A stretch of 15,096 nt of DNA from CALEUX01 sp964521525. GTDB taxonomy: Bacteria; Bacteroidota; Bacteroidia; Bacteroidales; Marinilabiliaceae. The stretch spans positions 1 through 15,096 of the forward strand of contig CAZFTD010000077.1 in NCBI GenBank assembly GCA_964521525.1, read 5' to 3'. The translations under genes were made by a program, and so were the position numbers. The notes beneath the pieces are model-generated. The model searched no databases, was not told the DNA's origin, and saw only the letters and a list, made by a program, of their open reading frames with translations. The stretch's first letter is position 1. Each line of letters begins with the position of its first letter. Positions 1 through 8,228 of this stretch are shown piece after piece.

Positions 1-3000
1 GCGGGTTTCTCTGCTTCAACCAAAGATATCACCAATTTACGTGCAGGTGGTTATACTGTGGTGATTACCGATAATGTTCTTGGTTGTCAGGTTTCGCAAT
101 CTTATGCCGTAATACAGCCACCGCAGCCTATTTCAGTAGTATCAGCAAATATTACTCCTGTGCTTTGTAAAGGCAGTGCCACCGGCGAAATAGATATTAC
201 CGTTTCCGGAGGAACAGCTCCTTATACTTATCAGTGGAGTACCACTTCGGGTGCTTTAATAGTTATAAACTCTGAAGACCAGATTAATCTTGTGGCCGGC
301 AGCTATCAGGTTCGGATAACTGATGTATTTGGTTGTTATACTGAAGCCGGGCCTTATATTATTTCAGAGCCTGCTCTTCCGCTGGTAGTTAACATTATTG
401 ATTTGGTAAATGTGTCCATTCCGGGCGAGAGTACTGGTGTTATTGAGGTTGATGTTACCGGTGGCACCGGGCCATACAGTTATTTGTGGGAGCAAACTGA
501 ACCGGTAAGTGTGGTTGTTCCCGGAAGCAGTGCACGCCAAATCGGATTAAGCCGCGGCAAATACCGGGTTACAGTTACCGACCAGAATGGATGTGTGCAG
601 ATATTGGATAATATAATTATCAGGGAGCCTAATTTACCTTTAACCATATACACTTCGCATCAGAATGTTCGCCCATGTAATGGAAGCAATAATGGAACCA
701 TTCAGATTGATGTGGATGGTGGCACACCTGATATGAGTTCCGGTACAGCAGCTTATCAGATTGTTGTAACCAGAGCTGCAGCAACCATTGCCACGGCAAA
801 TGACGTTAGTTTATTTGTAAATAATCTAACAGCCGGTATTTATACAGTTGTTGTAACAGATGTTAATAGTGTAACACAATCGGTACAGATAGAAATTACT
901 CAGCCACCATTGTTATTAGTAACGACTGATGTTGTTAATCATGTTAGCTGTTATGGAGGTTCCGATGCTTTGATAAGAGTAAATATTACCGGAGGATATC
1001 CATCAACAGGTGGTAATTATCAGGTTCAGCTTTTGGGCCCGGGTGTTAATATAACCCGCTTAACAAATGGTGTTGATGAAGAGTTTTCGGGCTTACCCAT
1101 TGGCGATTATACCATATTGGTATGGGATGATGCTGATGGTGATGGCTTCCATTCATCGGCGAACCCCATTGAAGATGATTGTTTTAAAACTCAAACTTTA
1201 AGTATTGCTCAACCTGAGGCCATTGCAACTCTCAGTGTGGTTCCGGGCAGTGCGAATATTTGCGAAGGGGAAATTCCACAATTGCAGGTTATTGTAACAG
1301 GATGGAGTAACATAGCATCTAATCCACTCACTGTAACTTTAAATGATGGCACTGTAGTTACTGTTAACGACTCTCCGTTTATTTTCCAAACGGCAACAGC
1401 TCCTGTAGCAGGAATTATTTCCTACTCAATAGTTAGCCTTGAGGCCGATGGAACCAGTTGTTCCAAAGGTACCGGTTCAGGAAATGCAGTGGTAACAGTC
1501 AGGCCATTACCAACAGGCCGTATTTTTGGCAATTCACGGATTTGCTACGGTGAAACGGCTCAAATTGCAGTTGAGTTAACCGGTACAGCGCCATGGAGTA
1601 TCACTTATACTGATGGAACCAATGCTTGGTCGGTTAATAATATATTAACTCCACTGCATCTTATTTCTGTCAATCCGGTGGTATCATCAAATTATCAACT
1701 CACTATTGTTAGTGATAACTACTGTAGTAATGCCGGCACCGGCACTGCCATAGTTCAGGTTGATGAATTGCCAATGGTTTCTTTAACCGGAGATTTGACT
1801 CCCGTAATTTGCAGAGGGGATTATACAAATTTGACATTTACTTTTTCAAGTGGTACAGGCCCCTGGGTGGTTACCTATCAGGAGATAATTGATGTTTCTG
1901 GAACGCCGGTTGTGACCACACGGACGCGTAACGTGGTCTTTACGCCTTTTGTTCTACCTGTAAATCCATCGGTTACCACCACCTACCGTTTAGTAAGTGT
2001 TACCGATCAGAATGGTGGTAATAACAGTTGTTTGGGTTCTGTAGGAAATCAGGATGTTGTTGTTACCGTTAATCAGTATCCGGCACAGCCCGCTGCTATT
2101 ACCGGGCCTGTTGCGGTTTGTCAGGGCGCAACCGTAACCTACTCAGTTCCCGATGCTGCTTATGCCATCGGTTATCAGTGGGATTTGCCCATGGGGGCCA
2201 GCATTATTAACGGTGCCGGAACCAGAATTATAGAGGTGTATTTCGATCCGGCAACTTCAGTGTCGGGGTATTTAAGAGTACGCGGTACCAATAATTGCGG
2301 AGTTGGGATAAACAGGGAAATCTACATTAATGTTAACCGATTGCCAGCTTCAATAGGCCCAATATCAGGGCCTACCGAGTTGTGTCAGGGTACAACACGG
2401 GCAGCCTTTAGCGTTAATCCTGTTGTCGATGCATCGGGATACACATGGGTGGTGCCAGCCGGATTTACCATTCAGGGTCAGGGAACGGCAAATATTTTAG
2501 TGGACATTGACCCCAATATTGATTCCTTTACCGGTCAAATACAAGTTACTCCGTATAATGCTTGTGGTGCTTCGCTGGCAATCGCAGTTCTCGATATTAA
2601 TGTTTATCCTTTACCAGTTGCCAATGCAGGTATTGATGATAATATTTGCTCAGATAGTTATGTACTTAACGCTACTCCACTACCTGCCGACTGGATTGGC
2701 AGATGGGAAGTGGTTCCGGGATTAGGGTCGGCAATTATTGTAAATCCCACAAACCCCACAACAGTAGTAACAAATATTAGCCGAGGTAATGTTACCTTCC
2801 GGTGGACAGTATCTCATGCTCACGCAACGGTTACCTGTGAGGTGTTTGATGAGGTAACAATCAGAAACAATACATTGGCAGTAAATGCCACCGCTTTGCA
2901 AAATCTAGTTTGTGATGGAACAACCCAGATTAGCGGTACGCCTGTTCCTGTTGGTTATGCCAATACATCAGGTTTATGGCAGGCGGTTTTCCCGGTTGGT

Positions 3001-6000
3001 TCTTCGGCATTATTCGATGCAGCCACATCGGCTAACACAACTGTACGAAATCTGGCACCGGGGTTGAATCGTTTACGCTGGTCGTTGATTCAAAACGGAT
3101 GCGAAAGCTTTGCCGAAATTGAGATTATTAATAATATGCCCGATCAGGCTGTTATTAATGGTTTACCAGAATTGGATTTATGTACCAATAATACTGCCCT
3201 TTCGGCCAATACCCCGGTTGAGGGAGTGGGGCAGTGGTCAATTGTACAGGGATTTGGTTCGTTTAGCAATCAACTCGATCCAAATATAACCGTTTCAAAT
3301 ATTGCACAAGGAACCAACATATTCCGCTGGACAATTACTAAGGGCAGTTGCAGTACATTTGATGATGTTGTTGTAAGAAATAACATGCTCAATGTAACAG
3401 CGGGCAATAATCAGCTAATTTGTACAGAAAACACTGTTTTAGATGGGATGCAGCCTCCTGTTGGAACCACTGGTCAATGGACGGTTATATCAGGCGGACC
3501 GGTTGTTTTTGCAAATGGAACACTGTTTAATACAACCGTGAGCAACCTCGGATATGGGGACAATGTGTTAAGGTGGACTATTAATAAAAATGGCTGTGAA
3601 AGTTCTGCTTTAGTTACTATAACAAGTAATCGGCCAACTACTGCTGTGGTTGGTAGTGCTCAAACCATATGCGCATCATCAACCACCCTATCGGGAAATA
3701 CACCGGTTGAAGGTTCCGGGATGTGGAGTATTGTTTCAGGAAGTGGCGTGTTTGCCGATGCTACTAATCCAGTTACGGAAGTAACCGGGCTTGGATTTGG
3801 CAACAATGTGTTCCGATGGACTATTACCAAAAATGGTTGCAGTTCTCATGCCGATTTAGGTGTAAACAACCAATTGGTTTATGTGTATGCCGGAAAGGAT
3901 ACTATTGTTTGTAGCAGGATAACACAATTGTCAGGTAATACCCCAACAATAGGTACAGGTCAGTGGAGAATGGTAGATGGAACAGGTGGCGCAACTTTCT
4001 TACCCGGAACAAACGTTCCAAATCCTGTAGTAGGAGGATTGGCGTATGGAAGCAATGGCTTTATCTGGACTATAACCAATAATGGATGTGTATCGCGCGA
4101 TACAGTTTATATAGTGAACAATGCCCCATATCCGGTAGAAGCTGGTGGTAACCAAATTATTAATGGCTCTGTAACTACGCTGAATGCTACCCCTGTAGTT
4201 GTAGGTTCCGGGCGGTGGGAACTAATCTCAGGTGGGGCCACCATTGTTGATCCAACCAATCCATTTACGCAGGTTACGAATTTAAGAAGAGGTGACAATA
4301 TTTTCAGGTGGACTGTAACGCATCTAAATTGCTCAGAAAGCGATGATGTTACCATAACCAATGGCGAAACCATTGATGCCAATGCTGGTCGCGATCAGGA
4401 GGTTTGTGATAATTTTACCACTCTGCAGGCCAACGATCCTGATGTGGCAATAGGAAGATGGTCAGTTGTTTCAGGTTCAGGTATTTTCGAGAATATTTTC
4501 GATCCTCATACCAAAGTAACCAATTTGGGTTTTGGTGTGAATGTTTTCAGATGGACTATATTTTATGCATTAAGTCAGAGCTCCGATGATGTTATTATTA
4601 TTAATAATAAGCCCGATCAGGCTAATGCGGGTTACGACGATGTAATTTGCGGAACTGATTTTCAGCTTAGAGGAAACCTGCCTCGTCCTAATATGGGAAC
4701 GGGCTTATGGACTCTTATCTCAGGCGGTGGTGTAATTGACGATCCATTATCTCCAACTCCAAACGTTACCAATTTAGGGTATGGACCCAATAATTTTGTT
4801 TATACCATCACAAAGGGAAAATGTGTGAGTCAGGATGAGGTTCAGATTATTAATGGGTTGCCAACCCAAGCCTTTGCTGGAAATGATGCCACTGTTTGCG
4901 TTAATTCTGCTCAACTTCAACCAAATACGCCTACCTATGGGGTCGGGACATGGCGGGTTGGCGGTGTTGGCTCAGCACGTTTCGATGGCAATTGGGCAAG
5001 AGATTTAGCTCCCGGACCGAATGAATTAATATGGGAGATATCAACAGGTTATTGTACCTCATCGCATAGTATTATTATTACCAATAATTCGCCATCGGTT
5101 GCTAACGCAGGTCAAAGCAGAGATATTTGTGAAAATGAGATTATGTTATCTGCAAGTCCAGCCATTTATGGCATAGGCTCCTGGGAATTAATATTTGGCT
5201 CGGGAACCATTGCAAATCCGTTAAATAATCAAACCATGGTAACAGGTTTGGCCAAAGGAGAAAATTATTTCCGTTGGACTATAGATAATAATGGCTGTAA
5301 ATCAGTTTCTGATGTGGTTATTCGAAACAATATGATTGATGCTTATGCGGGAGAGCCTCAAATTCATTGTGCCAATTTTGCCACACTTGAAGCCAATAAT
5401 CCTCTGCCTGGCATTGGAACCTGGGGCGTTTTAGGGGGTTCGGGTTCGGCTAATTTCGATGATTTAAATAATCCTAATACCATTGTTAGAAATCTTGAGC
5501 AAGGACAAAATTTGTTAACATGGACTATTGATCATAAAGGATGTAAATCTGTTTCAATTGTTTCAATAACTAATAATAATCCTACTACTGCTTTTGCCGG
5601 TGTTAACGATGCAACTTGCGAAAATTTCTACATTCTGGCAGGAAATATACCTGTTGTTGGAACAGCGAGTTGGACAATCAGGGAAGGTGGCGGTGATTTT
5701 TCAAGTTATACTGATCCTTCTGCAAGGGTTGATAATTTGAAATTTGGTACCAATATTTTCAGGTGGACCATTCAAAATGAGAATTGTGTATCATTTGCCG
5801 ATGTTAAAATAGAGTTTAACCGAATTGATGCCTTTGCAGGCAATGATCGTACTATTTGTGCCTCCGAGGTGGTTCTTGAGGCAAATAGTGCTTTGCCTGG
5901 CCTTGGATCATGGTCGGTTCCAGGCGGACAGGGTTCTGCAGCGTTTGATAATATTAGTAATCCAACAACCCGGGTTTCCAATTTAAGGAGGGGGCAGAAC

Positions 6001-8082
6001 CTTTTACGATGGACTATTAATAACAAAGGTTGTATTACTCAGGATGATGTAATTATTACTAATAACTTGCCAAGCGATGCATATGCCGGAAACAACCAAA
6101 TGCTTTGTGTTAATGAAGCTGTTTTAGATGCAACCCCGGCTACAATTGGAACCGGACGTTGGAGCGTTGGCACTGGCTCGGGTATATTTGTTAACGATAT
6201 AGATGCCAAAACACGTGTTACTGGTTTGGCACAGGGCGATAATATATTGGTATGGACAGTTACTAATGGTCTTTGTTCCTTGTCCGATCAGGTATTAATT
6301 GTTAACAACCGTCCATCTGAACCATATGCCGGTCTTGATTACGAAGAGGTGTGCGAAAACCGGTTCCAGCTTAAAGCAGCTACTCCTGATTATGGCTCCG
6401 GCCAATGGACCTTCATGGAAGGAGGCGGAACACTGTCGGATTTCACTAATCCAAGAGCAATAATTACCGCTTTAAATCCAGGGTTAAACCGATTAAGATG
6501 GACTGTTTCTGCGGGCCAATGTACCTTATCAGATGAAATTCAAATCCAGAATAATACACCCACTAAAGCATATGCAGGGTCGGATATTGAAGATTGCAAA
6601 GACTGGCAGGTACTCGATGCCAATGTGCCTGTCCATGGAACAGGGTTATGGGAACGTATCTCAGGCTATGGCGAAATACAAAGTCCTACTGATCCAAAAA
6701 CACGTGTCAATAACCTTGCTTTTGGTGCCAATATATTCCGTTGGAGTATTCGTAATGGCAGCTGTATTTCAACCGATGAAGTTGTAGTGTTCAATAAAAT
6801 TCCTGATAAGGCTAATGCCGGGGATGACAAAACCATTTGTGACGGCATGACAGTGCTAAGTGCCAATGAACCTGTTACAGGCTCAGGCACCTGGTTCGTT
6901 ATTAAAGGGCAGGGAACATTTACCAATCCATCGGCTTACAACACTACTGTTACCAATATTGGTTTTGGTGAGAATATATACCGCTGGCAGATTAATTACG
7001 GCGATTGTGTCACCAACGACGATATGGTGGTTGTTAATAATAAGGCATTTGTTGATGCCGGTGTTCCTCAGGTTGTTTATCAGCCAACAGCTATTCTCAA
7101 TGCCAATAATGCCGGAGGATTGAATGCCAGATGGCATGTTGTTGGCAACAGCACCGCTGTGTTTGACGATCCAACATTCTTCAATACACGTGTAAGCAAT
7201 CTGAGCATTGGAATAAATACTTTCCGTTGGGAAATTAATGTTAACGGTTGTATCGTTTCTGCCATGGTCAGCGTTGAATACCGACCGGTTCCCAACGCTG
7301 ATTTTATCACCGATACCGATGCTGGTTGTTATCCGCTTACTGTTAGATTTACAAACTATTCGGTTGGCGGTACCGATTATTACTGGAGTTTTGGTGATGG
7401 CAATACCTCGGGTGACAGAAATCCGGAACATACTTTTATGAATCCGGGTAAGTATACTGTAACACTTAGAGCTCCAGGCCCCGATGGAAGAGACGGAATT
7501 GCCACAAAAGTTATAACCGTACACGATCATCCAATTGCTGATTTCAGAGTTAATCCCGATTTGGTTTATGTTCCTGGCGATAATGCAAGGTTCTATGATC
7601 TTTCAACAGGAGCAGTAACCTGGTTATGGGAATTTGGGGATGGTAATACCTCTACATTGCGAAACCCATCTCACAAGTATCAGGACCAAGGTATTTATAA
7701 CGTCACACTTTCTGTAACCAACCAGTTTGGATGTGCTAACAGCATTACTAAAAATGGAGCTGTTATTGCCGAGCTTTCAGGGTTTATTGTGTTCCCTAAT
7801 GCATTTAAACCACGCCCGGGAGCATCCGATACCGGAACTGAAACAGGAATGGAATACTCCGTTATATTCAAGCCCGTTTATAGAGATGTTGATACTTACC
7901 TGCTTCAGGTGTTTAACCGTTGGGGACAGTTGATATTTGAATCCAAAGATGTAGATGTTGGCTGGGATGGTATTTACCAGGGACAATTGGCACCACAAGC
8001 TGTATATGTGTTTAAGGCCTCGGGTAAGTTTATTAATGGACGTGAATTTAGAGAAACTGGCAGTTTCTTGTTAGTTCGATAA
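1..8082 (+). CDS. Giant T9SS-exported surface protein (SprB-type repeats, tandem PKD/Ig-like modules, type B C-terminal domain), 5' partial
   Basis: The reading frame is open from the first base, so the start is missing; 2693 residues are visible. In order: a broken SprB-type repeat, then four more to about residue 407 (CxGxxxGxIxxxVxGGTxPYxYxW then LxxGxYxVxVTDxxGC); cysteine-containing Ig/PKD-like modules to about 873; 19 tandem modules of about 82 residues (874-2433); two PKD domains (2434-2595, each with FGDGNTS and a GxYxVTL strand); and a final 98-residue gliding-motility-type C-terminal domain with FPNAFKP, VFNRWGQ and GWDG. In Bacteroidota such C-terminal domains direct export by the type IX secretion system, and SprB-like proteins act as mobile cell-surface adhesins. 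The adjacent PorP/SprF gene fits this. Ligand and exact role are unknown. Gliding itself cannot be inferred, because non-gliders also carry such proteins. Family assignment is firm; adhesin function is inference. Confidence 0.93.
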   Translation, partial: AGFSASTKDITNLRAGGYTVVITDNVLGCQVSQSYAVIQPPQPISVVSANITPVLCKGSATGEIDITVSGGTAPYTYQWSTTSGALIVINSEDQINLVAGSYQVRITDVFGCYTEAGPYIISEPALPLVVNIIDLVNVSIPGESTGVIEVDVTGGTGPYSYLWEQTEPVSVVVPGSSARQIGLSRGKYRVTVTDQNGCVQILDNIIIREPNLPLTIYTSHQNVRPCNGSNNGTIQIDVDGGTPDMSSGTAAYQIVVTRAAATIATANDVSLFVNNLTAGIYTVVVTDVNSVTQSVQIEITQPPLLLVTTDVVNHVSCYGGSDALIRVNITGGYPSTGGNYQVQLLGPGVNITRLTNGVDEEFSGLPIGDYTILVWDDADGDGFHSSANPIEDDCFKTQTLSIAQPEAIATLSVVPGSANICEGEIPQLQVIVTGWSNIASNPLTVTLNDGTVVTVNDSPFIFQTATAPVAGIISYSIVSLEADGTSCSKGTGSGNAVVTVRPLPTGRIFGNSRICYGETAQIAVELTGTAPWSITYTDGTNAWSVNNILTPLHLISVNPVVSSNYQLTIVSDNYCSNAGTGTAIVQVDELPMVSLTGDLTPVICRGDYTNLTFTFSSGTGPWVVTYQEIIDVSGTPVVTTRTRNVVFTPFVLPVNPSVTTTYRLVSVTDQNGGNNSCLGSVGNQDVVVTVNQYPAQPAAITGPVAVCQGATVTYSVPDAAYAIGYQWDLPMGASIINGAGTRIIEVYFDPATSVSGYLRVRGTNNCGVGINREIYINVNRLPASIGPISGPTELCQGTTRAAFSVNPVVDASGYTWVVPAGFTIQGQGTANILVDIDPNIDSFTGQIQVTPYNACGASLAIAVLDINVYPLPVANAGIDDNICSDSYVLNATPLPADWIGRWEVVPGLGSAIIVNPTNPTTVVTNISRGNVTFRWTVSHAHATVTCEVFDEVTIRNNTLAVNATALQNLVCDGTTQISGTPVPVGYANTSGLWQAVFPVGSSALFDAATSANTTVRNLAPGLNRLRWSLIQNGCESFAEIEIINNMPDQAVINGLPELDLCTNNTALSANTPVEGVGQWSIVQGFGSFSNQLDPNITVSNIAQGTNIFRWTITKGSCSTFDDVVVRNNMLNVTAGNNQLICTENTVLDGMQPPVGTTGQWTVISGGPVVFANGTLFNTTVSNLGYGDNVLRWTINKNGCESSALVTITSNRPTTAVVGSAQTICASSTTLSGNTPVEGSGMWSIVSGSGVFADATNPVTEVTGLGFGNNVFRWTITKNGCSSHADLGVNNQLVYVYAGKDTIVCSRITQLSGNTPTIGTGQWRMVDGTGGATFLPGTNVPNPVVGGLAYGSNGFIWTITNNGCVSRDTVYIVNNAPYPVEAGGNQIINGSVTTLNATPVVVGSGRWELISGGATIVDPTNPFTQVTNLRRGDNIFRWTVTHLNCSESDDVTITNGETIDANAGRDQEVCDNFTTLQANDPDVAIGRWSVVSGSGIFENIFDPHTKVTNLGFGVNVFRWTIFYALSQSSDDVIIINNKPDQANAGYDDVICGTDFQLRGNLPRPNMGTGLWTLISGGGVIDDPLSPTPNVTNLGYGPNNFVYTITKGKCVSQDEVQIINGLPTQAFAGNDATVCVNSAQLQPNTPTYGVGTWRVGGVGSARFDGNWARDLAPGPNELIWEISTGYCTSSHSIIITNNSPSVANAGQSRDICENEIMLSASPAIYGIGSWELIFGSGTIANPLNNQTMVTGLAKGENYFRWTIDNNGCKSVSDVVIRNNMIDAYAGEPQIHCANFATLEANNPLPGIGTWGVLGGSGSANFDDLNNPNTIVRNLEQGQNLLTWTIDHKGCKSVSIVSITNNNPTTAFAGVNDATCENFYILAGNIPVVGTASWTIREGGGDFSSYTDPSARVDNLKFGTNIFRWTIQNENCVSFADVKIEFNRIDAFAGNDRTICASEVVLEANSALPGLGSWSVPGGQGSAAFDNISNPTTRVSNLRRGQNLLRWTINNKGCITQDDVIITNNLPSDAYAGNNQMLCVNEAVLDATPATIGTGRWSVGTGSGIFVNDIDAKTRVTGLAQGDNILVWTVTNGLCSLSDQVLIVNNRPSEPYAGLDYEEVCENRFQLKAATPDYGSGQWTFMEGGGTLSDFTNPRAIITALNPGLNRLRWTVSAGQCTLSDEIQIQNNTPTKAYAGSDIEDCKDWQVLDANVPVHGTGLWERISGYGEIQSPTDPKTRVNNLAFGANIFRWSIRNGSCISTDEVVVFNKIPDKANAGDDKTICDGMTVLSANEPVTGSGTWFVIKGQGTFTNPSAYNTTVTNIGFGENIYRWQINYGDCVTNDDMVVVNNKAFVDAGVPQVVYQPTAILNANNAGGLNARWHVVGNSTAVFDDPTFFNTRVSNLSIGINTFRWEINVNGCIVSAMVSVEYRPVPNADFITDTDAGCYPLTVRFTNYSVGGTDYYWSFGDGNTSGDRNPEHTFMNPGKYTVTLRAPGPDGRDGIATKVITVHDHPIADFRVNPDLVYVPGDNARFYDLSTGAVTWLWEFGDGNTSTLRNPSHKYQDQGIYNVTLSVTNQFGCANSITKNGAVIAELSGFIVFPNAFKPRPGASDTGTETGMEYSVIFKPVYRDVDTYLLQVFNRWGQLIFESKDVDVGWDGIYQGQLAPQAVYVFKASGKFINGREFRETGSFLLVR
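130..1221 (+). repeat. Four SprB-type repeats within the giant protein
   Basis: Four consecutive protein-level repeats of roughly 85-100 codons begin near 130, 391, 646 and 928; the tail of a fifth occupies 1-129. Each has a start block (a cysteine in the first, third and fourth, followed by G-x-x-x-G and I-x-V-x-GG), a variable middle, and an end block of the type L-x-x-G-x-Y-x-V-x-VTD. The second (391-645) has SIPGES in place of the usual first cysteine block. The third carries an insertion after GGTP, and the fourth has an acidic insertion (DDADGDG) that resembles a calcium-binding loop. They are diverged at DNA level, so they are not recent duplications. Confidence 0.8.
2620..7299 (+). 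repeat. Array of 19 tandem ~82-residue modules inside the giant protein
   Basis: 4680 bp encode 1560 residues that divide into 19 modules. Each opens with an AG-x-D/N-like turn, then a cysteine (often IC), a hydrophobic-polar strand ending L-x-x-N-x-P, G-x-G-x-W, G-x-G-x-F, a T-x-V-x-NL strand, G-x-N-x-x-RWTI, and a second cysteine (typically NGC) followed by DDV-x-I-x-NN. This pattern is familiar from Bacteroidota surface proteins and fits a stack of Ig/PKD-like beta-sandwich domains. Sixteen modules have both cysteines. Module 7 (4138-4380) and module 19 (7054-7299) lack the first, and module 8 (4381-4623) lacks the second. Modules are well diverged in DNA sequence, which points to an old array. 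Confidence 0.88.
7786..8079 (+). other. Type B (gliding motility-associated) C-terminal sorting domain
   Basis: The last 98 residues of the giant protein follow directly after the second PKD domain. The visible signature is VFPNAFKP at the start, a YLLQVFNRWGQLIFES strand pair, VGWDG, and a final GSFLLVR. This matches the known CHU/gliding-type C-terminal domain. Proteins with this domain are T9SS cargo, and many need a partner of the PorP/SprF family encoded next door, as seen here. Confidence 0.9.
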
Positions 8083-8089
8083 AGTAAGC

Positions 8090-8130
8090 GAATTATTTAA
8101 CCATCAGAAAAGTAACCTGTTAAATAATTC
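8090..8130 (+). terminator. Stem-loop 1 after the giant gene (perfect 12-bp inverted repeat)
   Basis: The arm GAATTATTTAAC (8090-8101) is repeated as its exact reverse complement at 8119-8130, with a 17-base loop. It begins 8 bases after the stop codon at 8080-8082. The stem is AT-rich and has no following T-run, so it may protect the 3' end or help termination rather than act as a classic intrinsic terminator. Confidence 0.5.
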
Positions 8131-8153
8131 ACTCGTTTAAATATTTGAAAATT

Positions 8154-8196
8154 CCGGGAAAGCAATTTACTTTTTTACTTAAATTGCTTTTCCCGG
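8154..8196 (+). terminator. Stem-loop 2 between giant gene and SprF-like gene
   Basis: The left arm CCGGGAAAGCAATTTA (8154-8169) pairs over 16 bases with 8180-8196, leaving one bulged T and a 10-base T-rich loop. This is the most stable hairpin seen in the window. The bases after it are T/A-rich (TTAAATAATAATTT) but lack a pure T-run. It sits 33 bases before the SprF-like start. It may be a partial terminator that lowers read-through from the 8-kb gene, or a processing site. A near-match to a -7 box (AATATTTG, 8140-8147) lies between the two stem-loops. Confidence 0.55.
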
Positions 8197-8228
8197 TTAA
8201 ATAATAATTTCTAACGAATCTGAAATTG

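Noticed and set aside
5772..6026. 84-codon minus-strand frame inside the repeat array
   Set aside because: It is the antisense shadow of conserved repeat codons, like several similar frames across 4100-7300.
2620..7299. Tandem periodicity that could be mistaken for a CRISPR or DNA satellite array
   Set aside because: The period of about 245 bp is kept at protein level only; the DNA copies are strongly diverged and lie in one open frame.
6883..7530. 215-codon open frame on the minus strand under the giant gene
   Set aside because: It mirrors the repeat array and PKD region of a clearly coding plus-strand frame and shows no domain, signal or initiation context.
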